Positions 1-8,043 of a stretch of 64,000 nt of DNA are shown here, one piece after another (positions within the stretch are counted from its first letter, which is position 1; every line of letters begins with the position of its first letter). The stretch covers positions 77,120 through 141,119 of the forward strand of contig NZ_FOQH01000009.1 of assembly GCF_900113695.1 (NCBI RefSeq), given 5' to 3'. The notes beneath the pieces were generated by a model, which did no database searches, was not told where the DNA came from, and saw only the letters and a list, made by a program, of their open reading frames with translations. The stretch comes from Albimonas pacifica (lineage in GTDB: Bacteria; Pseudomonadota; Alphaproteobacteria; Rhodobacterales; Rhodobacteraceae). The position numbers were made by a program, and so were the translations under genes.

Positions 1-1
1 C

Positions 2-661
2 GACCAGGGGCGCGTGCAGATCCCCGGCTTCTACGACGACGTCGACGAGCTGCCCGAGGAGATCCGCGCCCAGTGGCAGGCCCTGCCCTTCTCGGCGCAG
101 GAGTTTCTGGGCGAGGTCGGCCTGAGCCATCCCGCCGGCGAGCAGGACCGCTCGGCCCTCGAGATGATCTGGTCGCGCCCGACCTGCGAGTTCAACGGCA
201 TCTCCGGCGGCTACGAGGGCGAGGGCTTCAAGACCGTGATCCCTGCGCAGGCCTTCGCCAAGGTCTCCTGCCGGCTGGTCTCGCGCCAGGACCCCGAGAA
301 GATCCGCGCCTCCCTGCGCGCCTTCGTCGAGGCCCAGCTTCCGCCGGACTGCACGGTCGAGTGGCATCCCCACGGCGGCGCCGGCGCCACGGTGATGGAT
401 TTCTCGAAACCCTCCTTCGAGGCGGCGCGCGAGGCGCTGTCGGCCGAGTGGGAGACCGAGGCCGCCTTCATCGGCTCGGGCGGCTCGATCCCGGTGGCGG
501 GGCATTTCCAGAGCCTGCTGGACATGCCGTCGATGCTGATCGGCTTCGGGCTGGACGACGACCGCATCCACTCGCCGAACGAGAAATACGACCTCGAGAG
601 CTTCCGCAAAGGCGCCCGCGCGTGGGCGCGCATCCTCGCGAAGCTCGCCGAGAAGGGCTGA
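2..661 (+). CDS. M20-family dipeptidase, C-terminal part (5' end outside window)
   Basis: The reading frame is already open at base 2 and ends at a TGA, giving about 219 visible residues of an enzyme that is normally about 460 long. Family features are the dimerisation-domain phrase IWSRPTCEFNG, the strand KTVIPAQAFAKVSCRL, and the C-terminal catalytic-domain phrases GSGGSIPVAGHF and IHSPNEKYDLE. The His of the last phrase is the family's late metal ligand. M20 peptidases are cytoplasmic metalloenzymes that cleave dipeptides or acyl-amino bonds; the exact substrate cannot be read from this part. The first in-frame start-like codon is a GTG at 14, but the coding similarity runs through it, so it is not the true start. 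A hairpin terminator follows. Confidence 0.85.
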   Translation, partial: DQGRVQIPGFYDDVDELPEEIRAQWQALPFSAQEFLGEVGLSHPAGEQDRSALEMIWSRPTCEFNGISGGYEGEGFKTVIPAQAFAKVSCRLVSRQDPEKIRASLRAFVEAQLPPDCTVEWHPHGGAGATVMDFSKPSFEAAREALSAEWETEAAFIGSGGSIPVAGHFQSLLDMPSMLIGFGLDDDRIHSPNEKYDLESFRKGARAWARILAKLAEKG

Positions 662-684
662 GGCGCGACGCCTCGGGACGCGGA

Positions 685-716
685 AAGGGGACGCGCGGGC
701 GTCCCCTTCTTCGTTT
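685..716 (+). terminator. Intrinsic terminator of the M20 peptidase gene
   Basis: A perfect 10-bp stem (685-694 with 699-708) closes a GCGG loop and is followed by the T-rich run CTTCGTTT. It lies 24 bases past the stop codon. Confidence 0.7.
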
Positions 717-717
717 C

Positions 718-781
718 GGGCGGTCCTCGCGTCGGACGGTCTTCGCGTCGGGCGGTCTTCGAGTGGGGCGGTCTTCGTTCC
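718..781. repeat. 16-bp tandem repeat, four units
   Basis: Four consecutive 16-base units (718-733, 734-749, 750-765, 766-781) share the form GGGCGGTCTTCGnGTn with one to four differences between units. The array begins directly after the T-run of the preceding terminator and ends 15 bases before the stop codon of the convergent small gene. It is noncoding. Confidence 0.8.
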
Positions 782-796
782 GGAGCGTCGCGGCGC

Positions 797-1078
797 TCAG
801 CGCGCCCGGCGGCGGCCGGTGCGGCGGGTCCCGGCGGTCTCGGCGGCGGCCAGGCCCTCGGCGAGGACGGCGGTCATCGGGTGATCGGAGGCCTCGGCGG
901 CGTAGCGGGCGTGGAGGGCGCGGACGGCCTCGGTCGTGCCCTCGTCCCGGCTGCGGCCCAGCGCCCAGTCGAAGAAGATCGCCCGGCAGGCCACGGCGTC
1001 GATCCCGGGCATGCGATAGGCCTCGGCGATCAGGCCGCGGGGGTCGAGCGGATCGGACGGGGGGCGAGACTGGCCCAT
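797..1078 (-). CDS. Small conserved hypothetical protein (93 aa)
   Basis: A 93-residue protein with the pattern PRGLIAEAYRMPGID, then CRAIFFDWALG, then DHPMTAVLAEGL, and an Arg-rich tail. I recall similar 80-100-residue proteins of unknown function in Rhodobacterales. There is no signal peptide, membrane segment or catalytic motif; predicted helices and charge suggest a small cytoplasmic helical protein. The start is supported by an AGGAG about seven bases upstream of the ATG. It faces the M20 gene convergently, and a tandem repeat separates them. Function is unknown. Confidence 0.7.
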   Translation of the reverse strand: MGQSRPPSDPLDPRGLIAEAYRMPGIDAVACRAIFFDWALGRSRDEGTTEAVRALHARYAAEASDHPMTAVLAEGLAAAETAGTRRTGRRRAR

Positions 1079-1649
1079 GGGCGGCTCCTGTCGGGGCGGG
1101 AGCGCCGCGCGCTCCCCGCCCGCACCCCTAGCCGCGCGAGCGCCCGCCCTGCAACCGCGGAGGCGACGGGGCGCAGGTCGCTTCCCGACCTCCGCCCGGG
1201 GCGATCCCGCCGCCGGAGGTCTCGTCTCCCCGCCCGCGCGCCTGACGGGGCGGCCGCGGGAGCGCCCGGCGCAGGGCCTGCTCCGACACCGCCGGACAAG
1301 GTCCCATCAGCCGGCGGGCGCCCTCGCCGCTCTCGACGCTCGGCCCCCGCCCGGCGGCTGGCGCGAGTTGACAGCTGTCAACTCGCGCCAGCCGCCAGCC
1401 GTCGCCGCGCACGGATCGGCCGCCCTCGGGCCCGGCGCGCCGACGCCCGAGCGCCAGGTGTCCGACGCCAGCGGCGGAGCGGCGCGTCGATGCCGATCGG
1501 CGCGGAGCCGGGCGGCCTGCCGGCGCCGGTCGGCCCCCGACGGGGCGGAAGCCGGCGGGCTCGGGGCGGCGTCCACGTCCCTCCGGTTCCGCCGGGGTCC
1601 CGCCGCCGGCCGCAGGCGACCGGGCCGGAGGCGGCGCGGCGGCGTCGGG
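1079..1649. other. 571-bp intergenic stretch with a long perfect palindrome
   Basis: This separates cckA (ending at 1650) from the small 797-1078 gene, both on the minus strand. Apart from the 44-bp palindrome at 1353-1396 I see no gene, promoter or terminator I would defend. Open frames here are compositional by-products of high GC. Confidence 0.6.
1353..1396. repeat. 44-bp perfect palindrome without loop
   Basis: Bases 1353-1374 are the exact reverse complement of 1375-1396; symmetry breaks at 1352/1397. The centre is TTGACAGCTGTCAA, less GC-rich than its surroundings, inside GC-rich outer arms. There is no spacer and no T-run, so it is not a standard intrinsic terminator. A dimeric-repressor operator, a cruciform or replication/segregation site, or a transcript-end hairpin for cckA (254 bases beyond its stop codon) are possible. 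Confidence 0.85.
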
Positions 1650-4262
1650 TCAGGCGGCCTCCCGGTCGCCCTGGGCCTCGCGGATCGCGGCGGAGAGGTC
1701 GGCCAGCGAGTAGGGCTTGGGCAGGAACACGAAGTCCCGCAGCCCCTCCAGGTTGCGGCGGAAGGCGCCCTCGGCGTAGCCGGAGACGAAGACCACCGCC
1801 ACGTCGGGCCGCGTCTCGCGCGCGGTCTTCACCCAGCTCGGGCCGTCGAGGCCCGGCATCACCACGTCCGAGACGATGACGTCGACGTGGAAGCCGGGAT
1901 CCTCGAGGATCTCCAGCGCCTCCTCCGCGTTCTCGGCCTCGACCACCTGGTAGCCGCGCAGGCCCAGCGCGCGGGTGGCGAAGGAGCGCACCGGCGCCTC
2001 GTCCTCGACCAGCAGCACCACGCCCTCGGCCCGGGTCTCGGCCACGCGGCGGGCGTCGGCGTCGGCGGGCGGGGCGCGGTGGGCGGCGCCGGCCTCGCCC
2101 TCGAGCCGCGGCAGGTAGACGGTGAACACCGCCCCCGAGCCCGGCGGGCTGTCGGCGAAGATGAAGCCGCCGGTCTGCTTGACGATGCCATAGGCGGTCG
2201 ACAGGCCCAGCCCCGTGCCCTCGCCCGGCTTCTTGGTGGTATAGAAGGGCTCGAAGATCTGGCCGATGCGGTCGGGGGGGATGCCCTGGCCCTCGTCCGA
2301 GACCTCGATCGCCACGTAGTCGCCCGGCGGCAGCACGGCGCGGTCGCGGCGGAATTCCTCGTCGAAGCGCACGTTGCGAGTGCGCACGCGCACCTCTCCG
2401 CCGGCGGGCATCGCGTCGCGGGCGTTGACCACCAGGTTCATCACGACCTGCTCGAACTGGCGCTCGTCGACGCGCACCAGGCCGAGATTCTCGCCATGTT
2501 CCAGCTTCAGGCGCACCTTCTCGCCCAGCAGGCGGTTGAGGAGGTGGCTGAGCTCGGTCAGCGTCGCCACCAGGTCGGTGGTCCGGGGCTGCAGGGTCTG
2601 CTTGCGCGAGAAGGCCAGCATCTGGCGCACCAAGGCGGCGGCGCGGTTCGAGTTCTGGCGGATCTGCATCAGGTCCGAATGGTCCGCGTCCGAAGCGTCG
2701 TGGCGCATCAGCAGCAGGTCGGTGTGGCCCGCGATCGCGGTCAGCAGGTTGTTGAAATCATGCGCGACCCCGCCGGCGAGCTGGCCCACGGCCTGCATCT
2801 TCTGGCTCTGCACGAACTGGGCCTCGAGCGTCTTGAGCTCGGTCGCGTCGCTCATCACCGCGATCAGGGTGGGGCGGCCGTCCTCCTCGAGGCGGGAGAA
2901 GGAGAGCTGCAGGAAGGTCTCGCGGTCGTCGCGCCGGCCCCGCGCGATCTCGGCCCGGCCGGTGGAGCGGCCGCGCGCGGCCTCGGCGATGCGCTCGGCG
3001 ATGGGGCGGCCGAGCCCCTCGGCCAGACGCTCGAACCGGGCGCCGGCGACGGCGCCGGGGCCGAGCAGGCGGCGCGCGCGTTCGTTGGCCGAGATCAGCA
3101 CGCCGTCGACCCCCAGCCGCGCGACGGCCACCGGCAGTCGGTCGAGCAGGTCGAGCCCGGCCGCGCGCGGGCGCGCGTCGCCGGGCAGCAGCAGCCAGCC
3201 CAGGCGCCCGGCCTCCGGCCCCGGCGCGTCGGCCTCGGCGGCGATGCGGGCGCGCAGGGCGGTGGGCAGCGGCAGGCCGCGCAGCGGGCCGCCGTCGGCC
3301 GAGGCGAGGTCGTCGGGCGGCGCGGCGGCGGCGGGATCGAGCTCCGCCAGCGCGGGGGCCACGTGGCGGGCGGCGGCGTTGGCGGCGAGCCCGCCGGGCC
3401 CGCGCATCACCGCCGGCAGCCCCATCGCGTCGAGGGCCGCGGCGAGGCCGGCGGCGGCGGCGGGCGAGGGCGGATCGATGCGCCACAACAGCCGGTCGGG
3501 CGAAAGGCGGCGCAGCCCCACCCGGCAGGCGCGGCCGCCGAAGCGGAGCTGCCGGGTCTCGGCTGCGCCCTCCGCCCGGGCGACGCGCAGCAGGCGGTAG
3601 ATCTCGCGCGCAGGGGGCGTGCCGTCGGCGCTCGGGGAGGGCGCGTCGAACAGCGCCTCGGCATGGTCGGGCAGGCCCGCGGGGAACAGCAGCGGCGCGG
3701 CCTCGGGCAGGCCCGGCGGGGGGACGGCCCGGCGCGCGAGGCGCAGCGCGGGGTTGCAGGCGAGGGTCCGGCCCCGGGCGTCGGTGAGGGCGACGGGGCC
3801 CGGATCCTCGGCGTGCAGCGCCTCGAGCGCGAGGGCGTCGGGCGAAGGGCGCGGCGCGGCGCGCGTCGACCAGGGCTGGGCGGCGCGGGCGACGAGCGCG
3901 ATGGCCAGCGCCCCGATCGCGAAAGCGCCGAGCGCCATGCCGATGTGGTCGTCGATCGCGAGCGCCAGCGCCAGCGCCAGCGAGGCGACGCCGATCACCA
4001 CGATCTCGGGCGCCGCGCGCAGGTCGCCCGCCGTCGCGGCGGACGGGCCCGCGGCCGGCCGCCGCGGCGAGGCGTCGTCCGGGAGGCCGGCGGCGGCGTC
4101 GGCAGAGGCGTCGGCAGGGGCCTGGGCGTCGGCGGCGTCGTCGGCGGGGGCGGCGCGGACCGGTCCCGCGGGGGGGCGACGCGTGTCGGGCGCGTCGGCC
4201 TCGCGTCCCGGCTCGGGCGGAGGCGCGTCCTCGGGCGGGCGGCGGCTGGCGTCGAGCGTCAT
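1650..4262 (-). CDS. cckA: Hybrid histidine kinase CckA of the CtrA cell-cycle phosphorelay
   Basis: CckA is the membrane hybrid kinase that, in alphaproteobacteria, phosphorylates CtrA and CpdR through ChpT. From the chosen start the protein has 870 residues: a Pro/Ala-rich disordered N-terminus, two adjacent membrane segments (around IVVIGVASLALALALA and MALGAFAIGALAIALV), PAS-like regions, the H-box GGVAHDFNNLL with His501, the N-box NLVVNARDAM, the G-boxes DEGQGIPPD and GTGLGLSTAYG, and a C-terminal receiver with phosphoacceptor Asp799 in SDVVMPG. The start is uncertain: the ATG at 4262 has only a weak ribosome site, and a shorter N-terminus is possible. Upstream in-frame sequence does not look coding. 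It is roughly 100 residues longer than typical members, mostly at the N-terminus. Confidence 0.9.
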   Translation of the reverse strand: MTLDASRRPPEDAPPPEPGREADAPDTRRPPAGPVRAAPADDAADAQAPADASADAAAGLPDDASPRRPAAGPSAATAGDLRAAPEIVVIGVASLALALALAIDDHIGMALGAFAIGALAIALVARAAQPWSTRAAPRPSPDALALEALHAEDPGPVALTDARGRTLACNPALRLARRAVPPPGLPEAAPLLFPAGLPDHAEALFDAPSPSADGTPPAREIYRLLRVARAEGAAETRQLRFGGRACRVGLRRLSPDRLLWRIDPPSPAAAAGLAAALDAMGLPAVMRGPGGLAANAAARHVAPALAELDPAAAAPPDDLASADGGPLRGLPLPTALRARIAAEADAPGPEAGRLGWLLLPGDARPRAAGLDLLDRLPVAVARLGVDGVLISANERARRLLGPGAVAGARFERLAEGLGRPIAERIAEAARGRSTGRAEIARGRRDDRETFLQLSFSRLEEDGRPTLIAVMSDATELKTLEAQFVQSQKMQAVGQLAGGVAHDFNNLLTAIAGHTDLLLMRHDASDADHSDLMQIRQNSNRAAALVRQMLAFSRKQTLQPRTTDLVATLTELSHLLNRLLGEKVRLKLEHGENLGLVRVDERQFEQVVMNLVVNARDAMPAGGEVRVRTRNVRFDEEFRRDRAVLPPGDYVAIEVSDEGQGIPPDRIGQIFEPFYTTKKPGEGTGLGLSTAYGIVKQTGGFIFADSPPGSGAVFTVYLPRLEGEAGAAHRAPPADADARRVAETRAEGVVLLVEDEAPVRSFATRALGLRGYQVVEAENAEEALEILEDPGFHVDVIVSDVVMPGLDGPSWVKTARETRPDVAVVFVSGYAEGAFRRNLEGLRDFVFLPKPYSLADLSAAIREAQGDREAA

Positions 4263-4722
4263 CCGCGGGCGCCTGCGGGGGGCGGGCAAGCCGCCGCTCT
4301 GCGGGCGGGCGGCGCGGCGCAGGGCGCGGCGCGGGGCGTGATCGTCGCCTCGCCCGGGGGCGGCGCGGTTGCGCGAGACCCAGCCTTCCTCATCGCCGCC
4401 ATCGCCTCCCCATCGCCCAGCCCGATCCGGCCGCACGGCGGCCGGTCTTCCCGACCCGCCGAAGCCGGCGGCGAAGGCGACCGACCCCGCGCCGGGCCGT
4501 CCCCGAACAACAGGGGACCGCGCCGACGCTCTGGCCGTCACCGCGCCGGGACAGTGAAGGCGTGAAACCCTTAGAAAGGGTAAACCATGAAAGCGCAACT
4601 ATCTAGAGTTGAGCGCGACTTGCGCCCATCCCCGGCGGCGGCGTGGGGCGACGGCGTGGGGATGCGGCGCCGGGCGCAGGCCGCGCAGCGCCCGGACGGC
4701 GGCCCTGCCGGCCCCCGCGCGG
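4263..4722. other. Intergenic stretch between rsmB-like gene and cckA
   Basis: 460 bases between two minus-strand genes. Most is featureless GC-rich sequence. The exception is a lower-GC island at about 4555-4620, which holds a candidate promoter and two small inverted repeats. A forward frame starting at the ATG at 4587 has no family resemblance and is not called. Confidence 0.55.
4570..4598 (-). promoter_or_regulatory. Candidate cckA promoter with overlapping inverted repeat
   Basis: Read on the minus strand there is TTGCGC, a 17-base spacer, then TCTAAG. The rpoZ promoter candidate at 9891-9919 has the same -35 and spacing. The -10 hexamer lies in a perfect inverted repeat, ACCCTT-AGA-AAGGGT (4567-4581), an operator-like arrangement. 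TAAACCAT at 4581-4588 is one base from the CtrA half-site TTAACCAT. It would leave a leader of about 300 bases before the chosen cckA start, which weakens the case. Confidence 0.3.
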
Positions 4723-5946
4723 TCAGGCCGGGCCGCGCACGAGCCGGGCGGCGTAGAAGCCGTCCCCGCCGTCGAGGGGGGTCAGGCGCAGCTCCTCCGA
4801 CAGCTCGAAGCCGGAGCCGGGCAGGAAGGCGCGCACGCGGGCGCCGTTCTCCTCCTCCAGCAGCGAGCAGGTGGCGTAGACCAGCCGGCCGCCGGGGCGC
4901 ACGAAGGCGGCGGCGGAGGCCAGCACCTGGGACTGCACGCGGGTCAGCCGCGCGAGCCCCTCGGGCGAGAAGCCCCACTTGGCGTCGGGGTTGCGCCGCC
5001 AGGCGCCGGAGCCCGAGCAGGGGGCGTCGGCGAAAACCAGGTCGAAGCTCGCCTTCGCCGAATCGGGGACCGGGCCCGGCAGCGGCGCGATGCGCGCGCC
5101 GGCGCGGGCCGCGCGCGGGGGCAGGTCCTGCATCCGGGCGGGGTCGACGTCGTGGGCGATGACCTCGCCCTCCCCGCCCATCGCCGCGGCCAGCGCCAGC
5201 GCCTTGCCGCCGCCGCCGGCGCAGTAGTCGAGCACCCGCTCCCCCGGACGGGCCCCGGCGAAGGCGGCGGCGGCCTGGGAGGCCACGTCCTGCACCTCGA
5301 CCCAGCCCTGCAGATAGGCGTCGGCGCTCTTCAGCCCGCGCCCGCCGGAGGTCACCCGCAGCGCGTCCGGCGTGGCGGGGCCCGAGGCGATCGAGACGGG
5401 CGCCGCCAGCACCCCCTGGGCCGCGAGGCTCGCCAGCGCCTGCTCGGGGCGCGCCTTCAGGCGGTTCACGCGCAGGTCGACGGGGGCGCGGCGGCGCAGG
5501 CTGTCCATCACCGCCTCGGCGTTCGGGCCGTGGGCGGCGCGGAACAGGGGCGGCAGCCAGTCGGGGAGGTCGAGGCGCAGGGCGTCGGGCGCCTCGATCA
5601 CCCCGCGCTCGGCGCGCTCGGCCAGGCGCTCGCGCTCGTGCTCGGTGAGGGGGGCGGGGGCGTGGCGGGCGCCGGAGAACAGGGCCTCGGGGTCGCCGGT
5701 CTCGGCCGCCAGCGCCAGGATCCGGGCGCGGCCGCCGTCGCCCGCGCCCTCGCCGGCCGCGGGCCAGGCCAGCGAGCGCCAGCGGCGCAGGGCGTCGTAG
5801 ACGAGGTCCGCGATGGCCGCCCGGTCGCCGGAGCCGGCGTAGCGGTTGGCGCGCCGCCAGGAGACCAGGAGGCGGTCCATCGGGCGCCCCGGCGCCCAGG
5901 CGTCGAGGATGTCGATGGCGGCCTGGAGGCGGGCGGCGGGGGTCAT
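4723..5946 (-). CDS. RsmB-like 16S rRNA (cytosine-5) methyltransferase
   Basis: SAM-dependent m5C methyltransferase of the RsmB/NOP2 family, 407 residues, acting on rRNA. The N-terminal part (about 1-140) is the NusB-like helical domain. The Rossmann catalytic domain shows motif I DYCAGGGGKAL (240-250), motif IV DAPCSGSGAWRRNPD (307-321) and motif VI YATCS (357-361). Cys310 and Cys360 are the two family cysteines: the TC cysteine is the nucleophile and the PC cysteine releases the enzyme. An AGGAG sits eight bases before the ATG. It stands alone on the minus strand, divergent from the gamma-glutamyltransferase gene. It could be an RsmB paralogue rather than RsmB itself. Confidence 0.88.
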   Translation of the reverse strand: MTPAARLQAAIDILDAWAPGRPMDRLLVSWRRANRYAGSGDRAAIADLVYDALRRWRSLAWPAAGEGAGDGGRARILALAAETGDPEALFSGARHAPAPLTEHERERLAERAERGVIEAPDALRLDLPDWLPPLFRAAHGPNAEAVMDSLRRRAPVDLRVNRLKARPEQALASLAAQGVLAAPVSIASGPATPDALRVTSGGRGLKSADAYLQGWVEVQDVASQAAAAFAGARPGERVLDYCAGGGGKALALAAAMGGEGEVIAHDVDPARMQDLPPRAARAGARIAPLPGPVPDSAKASFDLVFADAPCSGSGAWRRNPDAKWGFSPEGLARLTRVQSQVLASAAAFVRPGGRLVYATCSLLEEENGARVRAFLPGSGFELSEELRLTPLDGGDGFYAARLVRGPA

Positions 5947-6146
5947 GGCGGGTCTCCTGCGCTTCTGGCGGCGTCTGCACGCTCAACCTAGCGCCGCGCT
6001 GCAGCGCAGCAAAGGGGCGGCGGGGGCGCAGGCGGGGAGATCCCGGCGGAGATCGGTCGAGGATCGCCAAGCGCGCTGGCCCTGCGCGCGCGGAGCGCCT
6101 AGCCTCCGCCCCCGAAGCCCCGGCCAGACGTCTGCGAGGAGCCGCC
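5947..6146. promoter_or_regulatory. Divergent promoter region, rsmB-like / ggt
   Basis: 200 bases between two divergent starts. It includes a 12-bp perfect palindrome GCGCTGCAGCGC (5996-6007) and a 10-bp one, CAGACGTCTG, just upstream of the ggt ribosome site GAGGAG. I could not place convincing -35/-10 boxes. Confidence 0.35.
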
Positions 6147-7877
6147 ATGTCCCGTCGCCCGCCTTTCCCGACCGCCCTGCCCGGCCTGGCGCTGGCGGCC
6201 CTGCTGGCGCTGCCCGCCGCCGCCCAGACCCAGGTCGCGCCCGAGGCGACCCACGCCCGCCGCCCGGTCCCCGCCGAGGCCGTGGCGGAGCGCTTCATGG
6301 TCGCCGCCGCCCATCCGCTGGCCGCCGAGGCGGCGCGCGACGTGCTGGCCGAGGGCGGCACGGCGGTCGATGCGGCGATCGCCGCGCAGGCGATGCTGGG
6401 GCTGGTGGAGCCGCAGAGCTCCGGCCTCGGCGGCGGCGCCTTCGCGCTGGTCTGGGCGGGGGGACGCCTGACCTCCTGGGACGGGCGGGAGACGGCGCCG
6501 GCGGCGGCCGGCCCCGACTACTGGCTGACGGCGGAGGGCGAGCCGATGGCCTTCGCCGACGCCGTGCCGGGCGCGCGCTCGGTCGGCGTGCCGGGCGTGC
6601 CGCGGCTGATGGAGGCGATGCACCAGGCCCACGGGCGCCTGCCCATGGCGCGCCTGCTGGCGCCCGCCATCGCGGCGGCGCGCGAGGGCTTCGCGGTCTC
6701 GCCGCGGATGGCGGCCTCGATCGCCTCGGCCCCCGGGCTCGACGCCTTTCCCGCCGCCCGGGCCTATTTCTTCGCGGGCGGCGCCCCGCTGGCCGAGGGG
6801 GCGCGCCTGCGCAACCCGGCCTATGCCGGGTCGCTGGAGGCGCTGCGCGACGCGGGGGCCGAGGCCTTCTACACCGGCCCCCAGGCGCAGGCGCTGCTGG
6901 AGGCGCTGGAGGGGTCGTCCAACCCCTCGCCGATGACCGCGGAGGATCTCGCGGCCTACCGGGTGGTGGAGCGGCCGGCGGTCTGCGTCGACTATCGCGC
7001 CTGGGAGATCTGCGGGATGGGCCCGCCCTCCTCGGGCGGTCTGAGCGTGGGGCAGATCATGGGCATCCTGGCGCATCGCGACCTGCCCGCGCTCGGCGAC
7101 GGTCCGCAGGCGTGGCGGCTGACGGCGCAGGCCTCGGCGATGGCCTTCGCGGACCGCGGCCTCTACATGGCCGACGCGGATTTCGTGGAGATGCCGCAGG
7201 GGCTGCTGAACCCCGACTACCTGGCGGCGCGCGCGCAGGCGCTGGACGCCGACGCCCCGCCCGCGGCGCCCTATGCGCCGGGCGAGCCGCCCTGGGACCA
7301 CGCGCGGCTGCGCGCCCCGGACGCCCAGGCGGAGCGGCCGGGGACCACGCACCTGTCGGTGGTGGACGCGGAGGGGATGGCGGTCTCGTGGACCGCCTCG
7401 ATCGAGACGGGCTTCGGCTCGCGGCTGATGGCGAACGGGTATCTGCTGAACAACGAGCTGACCGACTTCAGCTTCCGCCCCGAGCAGGACGGCGCGCCGG
7501 TGGCGAACCGGGTCGAGGGGGGCAAGCGGCCGCGCTCCTCGATGGCGCCGACGATCGTGCTGCGCGACGGCGAGCCGGCGCTGGTTCTGGGCTCGCCCGG
7601 GGGGGCGCGGATCATCGGCTACGTGGCGGGGACGCTGGTGCGGATCCTCGACTTCGGGATGAGCCCCGCGCAGGCGGTGGCGGCGGGGCACGTGGCGAAC
7701 CTCAACGGGATCACGCATCTCGAGGCGGGGACCGAGGCGGAGGCGCTGGCGCCGAGCCTCGGCGAGACGCGGGCCTTCGACATGAACTCCGGCCTGCACG
7801 TGATCGCCATCGGTCCCGACGGGCGGCTGAGCGGCGCCGCGGATCCGCGGCGGGAGGGCGTGGCGCTGGGCGAATAG
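6147..7877 (+). CDS. ggt: Gamma-glutamyltransferase, exported
   Basis: Hydrolyses or transfers the gamma-glutamyl group of glutathione and related peptides, normally in the periplasm. The 576-residue precursor begins with a signal peptide (hydrophobic core about 10-25, ending AAAQ). The small subunit carries SSGLGGGAF. Auto-cleavage is expected before Thr400 in GTTHLSVVD, the N-terminal nucleophile of the small subunit. LLNNELTDFSF and the glycine-rich PGGARIIGY follow, as in the family. Length matches the usual 560-590. A good ribosome site (GAGGAG) precedes the ATG. It faces the uracil-DNA glycosylase gene convergently across an unusual hairpin. Confidence 0.93.
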   Translation: MSRRPPFPTALPGLALAALLALPAAAQTQVAPEATHARRPVPAEAVAERFMVAAAHPLAAEAARDVLAEGGTAVDAAIAAQAMLGLVEPQSSGLGGGAFALVWAGGRLTSWDGRETAPAAAGPDYWLTAEGEPMAFADAVPGARSVGVPGVPRLMEAMHQAHGRLPMARLLAPAIAAAREGFAVSPRMAASIASAPGLDAFPAARAYFFAGGAPLAEGARLRNPAYAGSLEALRDAGAEAFYTGPQAQALLEALEGSSNPSPMTAEDLAAYRVVERPAVCVDYRAWEICGMGPPSSGGLSVGQIMGILAHRDLPALGDGPQAWRLTAQASAMAFADRGLYMADADFVEMPQGLLNPDYLAARAQALDADAPPAAPYAPGEPPWDHARLRAPDAQAERPGTTHLSVVDAEGMAVSWTASIETGFGSRLMANGYLLNNELTDFSFRPEQDGAPVANRVEGGKRPRSSMAPTIVLRDGEPALVLGSPGGARIIGYVAGTLVRILDFGMSPAQAVAAGHVANLNGITHLEAGTEAEALAPSLGETRAFDMNSGLHVIAIGPDGRLSGAADPRREGVALGE

Positions 7878-7962
7878 GGCGCCGCGTCGGGCGTCGCGCC
7901 CGGGGCCGAGGCCCCGCCCGCGGCGCGCCCGGGAGGCGTCGCCCGTGGCGAGCGGTCCCGGA

Positions 7963-8043
7963 CGCCGCCGCCGCGCCCCCCTCCGGTCGGGGGCGGGGTG
8001 GGTGGGCGGGAGCCGCCGGCCGGAGGGGGGCGCGGCGGCGGCG
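7963..8043. terminator. Convergent-gene hairpin with G-quadruplex-capable loop (copy 1)
   Basis: Arms 7963-7990 and 8016-8043 pair at 27 of 28 positions. From the inner edge of the left arm through the loop (7989-8010) the plus strand has five G-runs (GGGGG, GGGG, GGG, GGG, GGG) separated by single bases, a classical intramolecular quadruplex pattern. The loop shares GGGTGGGCGGGAGCCG with the element at 19041-19116, allowing a single-base change. It lies between the ends of ggt and the glycosylase gene, so bidirectional termination is likely. Confidence 0.65.

Noticed and set aside
1077-4565. Plus-strand open frame opposite cckA
   Set aside because: Antisense shadow: His/Gln/Arg-rich composition, no domain, and complete overlap with a well-supported kinase.
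4587-5162. Plus-strand frame starting MKAQLSRVERD at the low-GC island
   Set aside because: Overlaps the 3' end of the RsmB-like gene, turns Arg/Ala/Gly-rich at once, and has no family; the ATG has only a weak ribosome site.
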